NCBI RefSeq assembly: GCF_003544915.1
Contig: NZ_CP032097.1
Coordinates: 1,488,001 to 1,552,000, forward strand
From: Arcobacter ellisii
GTDB taxonomy: Bacteria > Campylobacterota > Campylobacteria > Campylobacterales > Arcobacteraceae
Direction: 5' to 3'
DNA length: 64,000 bases
Shown piece by piece: positions 35,244 through 43,309 of this stretch. The notes under the pieces are model-generated. The model saw nothing but the letters and a program-made list of their open reading frames with translations. It had not been told where the DNA came from and searched no databases. A program made the position numbers and the translations under genes. Positions within the stretch are counted from its first letter, which is position 1. Each line of letters starts with the position of its first letter.

Positions 35244-36362
35244 TTGACTGAAATTGATTATTATGAACTACTAGAAGTTAGTAGAGGTTCAGATAAAAGT
35301 ACAATCAAAAAAGCCTATAGACAAATGGCTATGAAATATCATCCTGACAAAAATCCAGGTGATAACGAAGCAGAAGAAAGATTTAAAGCTATAAATGAAG
35401 CTTATCAAGTATTAAGTGATGAAGAAAAAAGAGCTATTTATGACAAATATGGTAAAGCTGGACTTGAAGGTCATGGGCAAAGAGGTGGTGGATTCTCTGG
35501 TGGATTTGATGATTTAAGTTCTGTTTTTGAAGAGATGTTTGGATTTGGTTCAAGTTCAAGAGGAAGAAGACAAAAAAAATCATATAACTATAACTTAGAT
35601 GTTACTATTGAAGTTAAATTAGAATTCAATGAAGCTGTTTTTGGATGTAAAAAAGAGATAAATTATAAGTACAAAACAGCTTGTAAATCATGTTCTGGAA
35701 CTGGTGCAAAAGATGGGAAAATGGCTACGTGTTCTACTTGTAACGGACATGGACAAGTTCATTCAAGACAAGGATTTATGACTTTTGCACAAACTTGTCC
35801 TAGATGTGGAGGAACTGGTCAAGCAGCATCTGCTTCTTGTAAATCATGTAGTGGAACAGGTTTTGATGAAGTAAAAGATAACTTTAAAGTTGATATTCCA
35901 GAAGGTGTAAATGATGGAATGAGAATTAGAGTTTCAAATAAAGGAAATATCGCACCTGATGGCTCACGTGGAGATTTATATTTACAAGTAAAAGTAAAAG
36001 AGGATTCTCATTTTGTAAGACATGATGATGATATTTATTTTGAAGCTCCAATTTTCTTTACACAAGTTGCTCTTGGAGGAAAAATAAAAGTTCCAAGTTT
36101 AAGAGGAGAACTAGAACTTGAAATTCCAAAAGGTGCAAAAGATAAACAACAATTCACTTTCAAAGGTGAAGGTGTTAAATCTGTTCAAGGTTATGGAAAA
36201 GGTGATTTAGTTATTCAAATAAAAATTGAGTATCCAAAAGAGTTAAATAGTGAACAAAAAGAACTTTTAGAAAAATTACAAGATAGCTTTGGAATAGAGA
36301 GTAAACCTCATGAATCAATATTTGAATCAATGTTTGATAAAGTAAAAAAATGGTTTTCATAA
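35244..36362 (+). CDS. dnaJ: Chaperone DnaJ
   Basis: DnaJ delivers clients to DnaK and stimulates its ATPase. The 372-residue protein starts at TTG 35244, with AGGGAG seven bases before it. It has a J-domain with HPD (KYHPDKNPGD, about 30-36), a G/F linker (GGGFSGGFDD), four CxxCxGxG zinc repeats (CKSCSGTG, CSTCNGHG, CPRCGGTG, CKSCSGTG) and the C-terminal beta domains. It is followed 33 bases later by trpB; dnaK and grpE are not in the window. Confidence 0.96.
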   Translation: MTEIDYYELLEVSRGSDKSTIKKAYRQMAMKYHPDKNPGDNEAEERFKAINEAYQVLSDEEKRAIYDKYGKAGLEGHGQRGGGFSGGFDDLSSVFEEMFGFGSSSRGRRQKKSYNYNLDVTIEVKLEFNEAVFGCKKEINYKYKTACKSCSGTGAKDGKMATCSTCNGHGQVHSRQGFMTFAQTCPRCGGTGQAASASCKSCSGTGFDEVKDNFKVDIPEGVNDGMRIRVSNKGNIAPDGSRGDLYLQVKVKEDSHFVRHDDDIYFEAPIFFTQVALGGKIKVPSLRGELELEIPKGAKDKQQFTFKGEGVKSVQGYGKGDLVIQIKIEYPKELNSEQKELLEKLQDSFGIESKPHESIFESMFDKVKKWFS

Positions 36363-36395
36363 AAAAATAAATTGATATATTAAAAGGGAAAATAA

Positions 36396-37613
36396 ATGAA
36401 CAAATCATATTTAGAAAGTATGCCTGATACTAATGGTTTTTTTGGTAAATTTGGAGGTTCATTTATTCCTCCAGCTCTTGAAAAGCCTTTTGAAGAGATT
36501 AAAAAAGCTTATGAAGAGTTAAAAAATTCTCCTAAATTTATAGAAGAATTAAAATATGTTAGAAAACACTACCAAGGAAGACCTACGCCTATTTCTTTTG
36601 CCAAAAATCTAACTAATTTTTGTGGTGGAGCAAAAATCTATCTAAAAAGAGAAGATTTAAACCACACTGGTGCTCATAAATTAAATCACTGTATGGCTGA
36701 AGTTATTTTAGCTAAACATCTTGGAAAGAAAAAAGTAATTGCTGAAACAGGTGCTGGTCAACATGGTGTTGCATTAGCAACTGCTGCTGCTTATTTTGGA
36801 TTAGAATGTGAAATTCATATGGGTGAAGTTGATATTGCAAAAGAGCATCCAAATGTAGTTAGAATGAAAATTCTTGGGGCAAAAGTAGTACCTGCAACTC
36901 ACGGATTAAAAACTTTAAAAGAAGCTGTTGATTCTGCTTTTGAAGCATATTTAGCAGATACACAAAACTCTATATATTGTATTGGTTCTGTTGTTGGTCC
37001 TCATCCATTTCCTATGATGGTTAGAGATTTCCAAAGTGTTATTGGATTTGAATCACGTGAGCAATTTTTAGAACATGAAGGAAAACTTCCTGATGCAGTT
37101 GCTGCTTGTGTTGGTGGGGGAAGTAATGCAATGGGAATTTTTTCTGGATTTATAGATGATAAAGAGGTTGAGCTTTATGGTGTTGAACCAATGGGAAAAG
37201 GTGATAAAATTGGTGAACATAGTGCAAGTTTAACTTATGGTGAAGAAGGAATCATGCACGGATTTAACTCTATTATGCTAAAAGATAAAGATGGAAACCC
37301 AGCTCCTGTTTACTCTATTGGAAGTGGAATCGATTATCCATCTGTTGGTCCTGAACATGCTTATTTAAAAGAATCTGGAAGAAGTAAAGTTGGTCTTTGT
37401 AATGATATTGAAGCTGTTGATGCTTTTTATAAATTATCTCAACTAGAGGGAATTATTCCAGCTCTTGAGTCAGCTCATGCAGTTGGTTTCGCTATGAAAT
37501 TAGCAAAAACTTTAGATAAAGACAAAACTATTTTAGTAAGTCTTAGTGGTAGAGGTGATAAAGATATTGATTTTGTTATTAATAACTACCCTATTCCAAA
37601 CTCAAAATTTTAA
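36396..37613 (+). CDS. trpB: Tryptophan synthase beta chain
   Basis: TrpB is a PLP enzyme condensing indole with serine. The 405-residue protein begins with the beta-chain motif [19 protein letters not shown]. The PLP lysine is in [14 protein letters not shown], the phosphate-binding glycine loop is [12 protein letters not shown], and SGRGDKD is near the C-terminus. It stands without trpA, downstream of dnaJ, so tryptophan genes are scattered in this genome. It is followed 14 bases later by an unknown gene. Confidence 0.96.
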   Translation: MNKSYLESMPDTNGFFGKFGGSFIPPALEKPFEEIKKAYEELKNSPKFIEELKYVRKHYQGRPTPISFAKNLTNFCGGAKIYLKREDLNHTGAHKLNHCMAEVILAKHLGKKKVIAETGAGQHGVALATAAAYFGLECEIHMGEVDIAKEHPNVVRMKILGAKVVPATHGLKTLKEAVDSAFEAYLADTQNSIYCIGSVVGPHPFPMMVRDFQSVIGFESREQFLEHEGKLPDAVAACVGGGSNAMGIFSGFIDDKEVELYGVEPMGKGDKIGEHSASLTYGEEGIMHGFNSIMLKDKDGNPAPVYSIGSGIDYPSVGPEHAYLKESGRSKVGLCNDIEAVDAFYKLSQLEGIIPALESAHAVGFAMKLAKTLDKDKTILVSLSGRGDKDIDFVINNYPIPNSKF

Positions 37614-37627
37614 ATTAAGGAAAATTA

Positions 37628-38221
37628 ATGAAAGTTGAATATGCAGGACCAAAACCAATTATAGATGAAAAAGGGATTTTTTTTAAAGATGGTAAAGAAG
37701 ATAAATTTGTATATTTAACTTTTGCTATTGATATTCTAAATTCAATAAATCACCCCTATGAAGAGAAAAAAGTTTATTCAAATCAGATAAATCATAAAAA
37801 TTTATCATCAAATGAAATTTTAGATATTCTTTTAAAATTTCATCCTAATTTAGAAAATACTATGAATACAGAAATCTCTTCTTATTTAATACATCTAGAT
37901 AATGAAGAAAAAGAGATAGAAAATAGAACTACTTTATCTGATATTGAAAAATATGCATATATTTCAAATCTAAGATTAATGAAAAACTATAAAATTCAAA
38001 GAGCAAAAAATAAAATCTTCTATTTTCATTGTATTCAAACAATTGTTGAATTAATAATTCAACACAAAATTAAAAAACTTGAGATACCATTTAATGAAAA
38101 GTTTTGGCATATTTTACAAACAATTGAAGGTGAATTAGCTAGACATAGAATTAGTTCAAAATTAAAATTAACTAATGAAAACGACAATTTAAAATTACAT
38201 CTATTTATAAATATTTTTTAA
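37628..38221 (+). CDS. Hypothetical protein downstream of trpB
   Basis: This 197-residue protein starts MKVEYAGPKPIIDEKGIFFKDGKEDKF. It is rich in Lys, Glu and Ile, with a likely helical centre and no membrane segment, signal peptide or recognised motif. It has an AAGGAAAA ribosome site and a short spacing to trpB, so it is probably co-transcribed. Its stop codon (38219-38221) overlaps the stop of the convergent gene in a shared TTAA. Confidence 0.75.
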   Translation: MKVEYAGPKPIIDEKGIFFKDGKEDKFVYLTFAIDILNSINHPYEEKKVYSNQINHKNLSSNEILDILLKFHPNLENTMNTEISSYLIHLDNEEKEIENRTTLSDIEKYAYISNLRLMKNYKIQRAKNKIFYFHCIQTIVELIIQHKIKKLEIPFNEKFWHILQTIEGELARHRISSKLKLTNENDNLKLHLFINIF

Positions 38222-38877
38222 AACTGTTTTATTAAATTTTTATTAAAATTTTCTAAATCTTGATATTTAGAAATAAGTTCTTGGTATTGTAAATAGTAAT
38301 CATTGTATAAAAATGAATAATCACTTTTTTCATCTTTATACTTATCATAACCTCTTTTTGAACTTTGAGATAAAGCACTCAAAAAATTAAAAGAGTTTAC
38401 TTTTGTTAATATCTCATCTAATTTATCTTGAGATATTACATCAGTTGAATTTGTTTGAGAATTGTTTATTTTACTTGTAATTGAAGAATCCAACATATCA
38501 AACAAACTACTACTATTTGAATTTAAAAATATATTTTTATCATTGTATCTATCAGTTAAATAAGAGTATCCCAAATTAAAAGGTTTTCCTAAAACTGTGT
38601 TAAATAAAGCTTTTGATAAATTTTCATCACTTGAAAACAAAGTTGCAAGTCTTAGATTTTTTGCCATATTTTTATCATCTTCACTAACAAACAAAGTTTC
38701 TATCTCTTCTAAACTTATACCTTTTATATTTTCATATGTTAAAGCATTTGTTCTTGAAGTTTTATTTTCATTTCTAACATCAACTAATTTATTTAAAAAA
38801 CTATCAACTTCTTGTTTTATTGCAGCATCTGATTTTTGAATAGTTGAAAGCAAAATATCATAATTTGAATTTATCAT
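38218..38877 (-). CDS. Hypothetical helical protein coupled to the DUF455 gene
   Basis: I take the ATG at 38877-38875 as start, because it overlaps the upstream stop (TGATG) and has AGGA nine bases before it. A TTG three codons earlier is less well placed. The product is about 219 residues with many Ser, Asn and Lys and no membrane segment. Amphipathic helices (for example DAAIKQEVDSFLNKLVDV) and a C-terminal helix-rich tail (YNDYYLQYQELISKYQDLENFNKNL) are visible. I do not recognise the family. Confidence 0.75.
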   Translation of the reverse strand: MINSNYDILLSTIQKSDAAIKQEVDSFLNKLVDVRNENKTSRTNALTYENIKGISLEEIETLFVSEDDKNMAKNLRLATLFSSDENLSKALFNTVLGKPFNLGYSYLTDRYNDKNIFLNSNSSSLFDMLDSSITSKINNSQTNSTDVISQDKLDEILTKVNSFNFLSALSQSSKRGYDKYKDEKSDYSFLYNDYYLQYQELISKYQDLENFNKNLIKQF

Positions 38878-39695
38878 CAGTTGCAATCCTCTTTTTTAGA
38901 TAAATATTTTAATTCTGAACAAGAAAATCCTGCCTCTTTTCTTGCATTAAAATTCAAATCCATTTTTCTTGTAGTTGAGCCTGGAAAAACCTCTTCAATT
39001 ATTTCTAAATATGTTTTTTCAGGCTCTAAATTCAATCTTTCACACTCATATTTAAACCAAATATCACCTTTTTTAACATGACTTACTTCTTCTTCTAAAA
39101 TAACTCTTAATGCTTCTATAAACTTTATATTAAATTCATCTCTATTTGAATTTAATTTTTCCATAATTTTTGGATTTTGGTCAAGTCCATTTGCTTCAAG
39201 ATATCTAGGAACTGCTGCCATTCTTCTTAAAAATTCAGGAGTAGCTTCCATTGCTTCAAAAAGATTTTTATGAACAGGAAAATCTCCATAAACTCCTCCA
39301 AGTTCACTTAATAACTCTTCAAGCATTAAAAAATGCCTAATCTCATCATCCGCTACTTCTAACCAATCTTTATAAAATTGTATTGGTAAATTTTTATATC
39401 TTAAAGCTGCATCCAATGCTAAATCAATCGCTGAATACTCAATATGCAAAATTGTATGTACTAAATATTTTTTTCCTTCAATAGTTTTAAAATTTTTTAT
39501 CGGAGGTAAAGCTGTTGGTTTTACAATTTCTAAAAAAGTAGCATATGAAGGTTTATCAAATTTATAAGGCTCATAAGAATCATCAAAATAAAAATCTCCA
39601 TCTAAAAATTTTTCATAAAAATCTCTAAACTTTTCAATTTTATTTTTAGGCTCACTTGTGAATAAAATTTCTTCAAGTGTTTTAAAATAATCCAT
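38877..39695 (-). CDS. DUF455 ferritin-like protein
   Basis: This 272-residue protein has the four-helix ferritin-like pattern of DUF455. It has a diiron-type motif HIEYSAIDLALDAA, then DDEIRHFLMLEELL, and EEEVSHVKKGDIWF. The family is related to MiaE-type and rubrerythrin-like diiron proteins, but no reaction is firmly assigned. It starts just upstream of a hypothetical gene (one-base overlap) and is divergent from an MBL-fold hydrolase. Confidence 0.85.
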   Translation of the reverse strand: MDYFKTLEEILFTSEPKNKIEKFRDFYEKFLDGDFYFDDSYEPYKFDKPSYATFLEIVKPTALPPIKNFKTIEGKKYLVHTILHIEYSAIDLALDAALRYKNLPIQFYKDWLEVADDEIRHFLMLEELLSELGGVYGDFPVHKNLFEAMEATPEFLRRMAAVPRYLEANGLDQNPKIMEKLNSNRDEFNIKFIEALRVILEEEVSHVKKGDIWFKYECERLNLEPEKTYLEIIEEVFPGSTTRKMDLNFNARKEAGFSCSELKYLSKKEDCN

Positions 39696-39748
39696 AAATA
39701 ACCTCTTTTTTGATATAATGAAATAATTTTATCAAAGTAAGGTTTAAA

Positions 39749-40342
39749 ATGGATATAAAAGTACAACCAATGGGTGACTATCAAACTAATTGTTATATCG
39801 TAACAATTAATGGAAAAGATATAATCATAGATCCAGGGGTTAATGCACTTTCTTGGCTAAAAATGTACGCAAAAAATCCAATAGCAGTTTTAAATACACA
39901 TGGACATTTTGACCATGTGTGGTCGAATCAAGCTGTAAAAGAAAATTTTGGAATAAAACTTTACACTCCAAAAGATGATGAATTTATGTTAACATTAGAT
40001 CCATATGGATTAGGAATGCCTCCTTCTTATGCTGATGTTCTTGTTAATCCAGATGAAGAGTTAGAAATAGAGGGAATAAAAATAAAATTTCATCATTTTC
40101 CAGGTCACACTCCTGGTTGTAGTGCTATTCAAATTGACAAACATTTATTTAGTGGAGACTTTATTTTTAAAGGAACTATTGGAAGATTTGATTTTCCTAA
40201 CTCAAATGCTATGTTAATGAAACGAAGTTTAAATAAAATTTTACAATGGGAAGAAGATTTTCATATTTATCCAGGGCATGGGGATAAAACGACATTAAGA
40301 AATGAAATTCCTTCTCTTAGACAATGGGAAAAACATATATAA
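39749..40342 (+). CDS. MBL-fold metallo-hydrolase (glyoxalase II-like)
   Basis: This 197-residue protein has the metallo-beta-lactamase motif THGHFDH (HxHxDH), then FPGHTPGC, SGDFIFKGTIGR (Asp ligand) and YPGHGDKT. The C-terminal substrate domain of true glyoxalase II is missing; this is the short 'YcbL-like' form. The hydrolysed ester is unknown. Thioester or glyoxal-type detoxification is plausible from family knowledge. Confidence 0.9.
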   Translation: MDIKVQPMGDYQTNCYIVTINGKDIIIDPGVNALSWLKMYAKNPIAVLNTHGHFDHVWSNQAVKENFGIKLYTPKDDEFMLTLDPYGLGMPPSYADVLVNPDEELEIEGIKIKFHHFPGHTPGCSAIQIDKHLFSGDFIFKGTIGRFDFPNSNAMLMKRSLNKILQWEEDFHIYPGHGDKTTLRNEIPSLRQWEKHI

Positions 40343-40355
40343 AAAGGCTTGATTT

Positions 40356-41258
40356 ATGAATTTATCTTGCGAAACAATTATAAATGAGAATGAAAAATTA
40401 AAACTTTCTGATTTAGAAAAAAGTTGTTTAAATATTTTTGATTATTTAAACTTACATCACAAAATAGAGTTTCTTAAAATTGATATTAAAAAAAATGAAA
40501 AAATAGAAAATCTATTTTCATCTTGTGATATCAAAACAGATTATTTCATAAATACTTTAGATTTTAAACAAAATTGTGACACTGAAATAATCTTTAGTTT
40601 TTTATCAAAAACACAAGAAGAATATGAATCAATTAAAGAAAATCTAAACTTCATAAAACTCTCTTTACAAATATTTTCACAATCTTTATATAACAAATAT
40701 ATGGAAAAAACTCTAAGTGAGATGTCATTGGTTGACCATGTTACAGGGTCATATAATAGATGTTATTTAAACAATTATGTAGGAAATCTTTTAAGTTTAT
40801 CAAATAGAGAACAAAAGAAAATTGCATTTGTTAAAATTGCAATTGATCAGTTTAAAGCTGTAATTGATGAATTTGATTATGAAATTGGAGATAAAGTTCT
40901 AAAGGCTTTAGCTCAAACTTTAAAAAATAGTGTTAGAGAATCTGATATAGTTATCAAAATTTCAAATGACGAATTTTTAGTTATTTTATTGAACATTATT
41001 AATGAAAACAATGCTATACTCATCACTGAAAAACTTATTAATAACTTCAGCAAAGAAAAAGTAGTTATTAATGAAGAGACAAAACAAGTATTAATGAAGA
41101 CAATTTGTGGTGGAATATCTATTTATCCAGATAATGCAACAACAATTGAAGAAATCATAAAAAAATCTGACATTGCTCTATATGAAGCTAAAAATAGAGG
41201 TAGAGGTCAAGTTTTTTTATTCAATGAAGAAGATACAAATAAAATAGATTTCTTTTAG
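40356..41258 (+). CDS. Degenerate GGDEF-domain protein 1
   Basis: In this 300-residue protein, residues 1-120 are an unrecognised sensory segment (ISLQIFSQSLYN region, no membrane helix). Residues about 125-300 are a GGDEF fold, but the signature is SNDEF (in VIKISNDEFLVIL). The RxxD site (RESD) is five residues before it. It is paralogous to the next gene. Loss of the first Gly pair makes cyclase activity doubtful. It may bind c-di-GMP or GTP as a receptor. Confidence 0.85.
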   Translation: MNLSCETIINENEKLKLSDLEKSCLNIFDYLNLHHKIEFLKIDIKKNEKIENLFSSCDIKTDYFINTLDFKQNCDTEIIFSFLSKTQEEYESIKENLNFIKLSLQIFSQSLYNKYMEKTLSEMSLVDHVTGSYNRCYLNNYVGNLLSLSNREQKKIAFVKIAIDQFKAVIDEFDYEIGDKVLKALAQTLKNSVRESDIVIKISNDEFLVILLNIINENNAILITEKLINNFSKEKVVINEETKQVLMKTICGGISIYPDNATTIEEIIKKSDIALYEAKNRGRGQVFLFNEEDTNKIDFF

Positions 41259-41266
41259 GTAAAAAT

Positions 41267-42241
41267 ATGAAAAACAAAATTCTTGAACTAATTAAATTAT
41301 CTGCTACAAATGAAGATGCTTATAAATCTTTAGTTACTATTTTTAACCTATATGAACAACTTCAATATGCTACAAATATAAAACAATTAGCAGAAGATAT
41401 TTTTACTTGGTTAAACAAAGAATTTAACATTGACAATATGATATTTTCGCTATTTGATATAAATAAAAACACAAAAGAAGAGATTTTAATAAAAGGTCAA
41501 GAGTTTTTTTTAGATGATGATTTATCTCATTTTTTTATTATAACTACTCACACAAGTTTAAATGCTACTGTATCATTTTGTGCAACCTCAAAAGTTCATC
41601 ACAAAATTTTAGAAGAGAGATATTCTATTATTGAAGCTGCATTTTTTCAGATTTCTCCTATGGTTCAAAGTGCAATTCTAAAGAAAAATTTTATAGATTC
41701 ATCTTCTTTAGACTCTGTTACAAATGTTTATAATAGAAATTATCTTATTGATAATCTAACTAAACATCTTAGAATTTCAAATAATAAACAAAATGAAATA
41801 TATTTCTTAATGATAGGAATTGACCATTTTAAAGCTGTTATTGATGAGTTTGATTATGATGTTGCGGATAAAGTTTTAATTGAACTAGCACGTGTAATTC
41901 ACTCAAATATAAACGAATTTGATATGGTTGGAAGATTAAATGGGGATGAATTTTTAGTATCTATTTTAAATAATGCAAATGAATATCAAGCATGTGAATT
42001 AGCTAAAAAAATCATTTCAGATTTTGCTTTAGTTGATATAGTTGTAAATGAAGAAACAAAACAAATCTTGAAAAAAACTATTTGTATTGGATTTGAAATT
42101 TATAAAATAGATTCAGATACTACAATTACAGAGTGTATAAAAAATGCTGATATTGCTCTATATGAAGCAAAAAACAAGGGTAGAAGCCAACTTTTTAAAT
42201 TTAGTGATTTAAGTGCTGAAGACACAATAGATTTATTTTAA
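41267..42241 (+). CDS. Degenerate GGDEF-domain protein 2
   Basis: In this 324-residue protein, an N-terminal ~150-residue GAF-like or unknown sensory domain precedes the GGDEF fold. The signature is NGDEF (in GRLNGDEFLVSIL), and the RxxD position reads NEFD, so the inhibitory site is lost. A long identity with the upstream gene (FKAVIDEFDY; NEETKQ; ADIALYEAKN) shows tandem duplication followed by divergence. The gene starts 8 bases after its neighbour, so the two are co-transcribed. NGDEF may still allow weak activity. Confidence 0.85.
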   Translation: MKNKILELIKLSATNEDAYKSLVTIFNLYEQLQYATNIKQLAEDIFTWLNKEFNIDNMIFSLFDINKNTKEEILIKGQEFFLDDDLSHFFIITTHTSLNATVSFCATSKVHHKILEERYSIIEAAFFQISPMVQSAILKKNFIDSSSLDSVTNVYNRNYLIDNLTKHLRISNNKQNEIYFLMIGIDHFKAVIDEFDYDVADKVLIELARVIHSNINEFDMVGRLNGDEFLVSILNNANEYQACELAKKIISDFALVDIVVNEETKQILKKTICIGFEIYKIDSDTTITECIKNADIALYEAKNKGRSQLFKFSDLSAEDTIDLF

Positions 42242-42261
42242 TCTATTGTATCTTATCTTTT

Positions 42262-43176
42262 TTATAGTACTTTTCTAGCTTTTATATAAACTCTTTTTGG
42301 AGCTGGATAACCTTCAACTGTTTTTGTTTTATCATTTTCATCTAAAAAATCTTCTAAACTTTGGTCAAAAGACCATTCTGTTTTTCTTTGTTCTTCACTT
42401 GTTGTTACAGTTGTTGCCAATACTTCAATATTTTCAAACCCTGCTCTTTCTAACCAATTTTTCAAAGCAGGAATTGTTGGAATAAAATAGATATTTGGAA
42501 TTTTTGAATATCTTTTATTTGGAGTTAAACAAATCTCATCCTCTCCATCAATCATAAAAGTATCAATTAAAATTTCACCTTTACTATTTAATCCTCGTGC
42601 AAGTGATTTTAATGTTCCAACTGGGTCAGGTCTATGATATAAAACTCCAAGCATAAAAATAAAATCAAATTTATGATTATAAAACTCTAAATGTTCAACG
42701 CCCAACATTTCATAAACAATATCTGATTTTACAAAATGATTTATAAACTCAAATTGGTGTAAAGTAAGTGGTGAGGGATCAAATCCAATTAATCTTTTTG
42801 GTTTATCCTCAAGCATTCTAAACATATAATAACCATTGTTACAACCAATATCTGCCACTACTTTATCTTTTAAATTAAAATATGGACGAATTAAATTATA
42901 TTTGATATTACTTTGCCATTCACTATCAATTTCTAAACCAAAAACTTTAAAAGGACCTTTTCTCCAAGGTATTAACTTTTTAGCAGTTTCAACTATAACT
43001 TCATACTCATCATTTGTTAAATCTTCTTTTTTACCTACACTAAACCAATCACCATAATCTATTTCTAAATCAGATTTTTCTATTTTACAAGCCTCTTGAA
43101 GCTGTAAATACCAAGGTTCAACATTTTTCCAAGTACGACATTCTTGTTTTTTATTTTGTAATATTTCTAAATTCAT
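42262..43176 (-). CDS. cmoB: tRNA U34 carboxymethyltransferase CmoB
   Basis: CmoB transfers a carboxymethyl group from carboxy-SAM to 5-hydroxyuridine 34 to give cmo5U in tRNAs. I start it at ATG 43176 (about 304 residues, MNLEILQNKKQECRTW), not at the longer frame start 43248. The shorter N-terminus fits the family, and the -10 box lies just upstream. The SAM motif is VADIGCNNGYYMFRML. Conserved blocks include PWRKGPFKVFG, LIRPYFNL and DFIFMLGVLYHRPDP. CmoA is not in the window. It lies divergent from ccsBA. Confidence 0.93.
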   Translation of the reverse strand: MNLEILQNKKQECRTWKNVEPWYLQLQEACKIEKSDLEIDYGDWFSVGKKEDLTNDEYEVIVETAKKLIPWRKGPFKVFGLEIDSEWQSNIKYNLIRPYFNLKDKVVADIGCNNGYYMFRMLEDKPKRLIGFDPSPLTLHQFEFINHFVKSDIVYEMLGVEHLEFYNHKFDFIFMLGVLYHRPDPVGTLKSLARGLNSKGEILIDTFMIDGEDEICLTPNKRYSKIPNIYFIPTIPALKNWLERAGFENIEVLATTVTTSEEQRKTEWSFDQSLEDFLDENDKTKTVEGYPAPKRVYIKARKVL

Positions 43177-43188
43177 GGCGTAATTATA
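43177..43188 (-). promoter_or_regulatory. cmoB -10 box giving a probable leaderless mRNA
   Basis: On the minus strand TATAAT (43188-43183) is followed by TACGCC and the ATG at 43176. The spacing and the CGCCATGAAT context equal those of recR. No Shine-Dalgarno sequence is present. Confidence 0.6.
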
Positions 43189-43247
43189 AATTTTTAAGAT
43201 AAAATTCCATCTTAAATTAATAAAGATAACACAAAATTGACATTTCA

Positions 43248-43280
43248 TTAACGCTGAGTTAACCTCTAGTTAATATAATC
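43248..43280 (+). promoter_or_regulatory. Triple TTAA repeats and -10 upstream of ccsBA
   Basis: TTAA recurs at 43248, 43259 and 43270, exactly 11 bases apart (TTAACGCTGAG, TTAACCTCTAG, TTAATATAATC). The last copy overlaps TATAAT (43274-43279), 31 bases before the ccsBA start. It looks like a phased operator or an upstream activating element. Confidence 0.4.
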
Positions 43281-43309
43281 GTCAAAATTAAAAATTTAAA
43301 GGATATTTT

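Noticed and set aside
40356-42241. The degenerate GGDEF genes as pseudogenes
   Set aside because: Both frames are intact, closely spaced and well conserved to each other outside the signature, so they look functional but altered rather than decayed.
43237-43242. Perfect TTGACA upstream of ccsBA
   Set aside because: The distance to the TATAAT at 43274 is about 31 bases, far from the 16-18 needed for a -35/-10 pair, so I do not call it a -35.
43177-43248. A 24-codon N-terminal extension of cmoB
   Set aside because: It would run through the -10 box and adds hydrophobic residues (CVIFINLRWNFILKIY) not expected in CmoB. The ATG at 43176 fits the family start.
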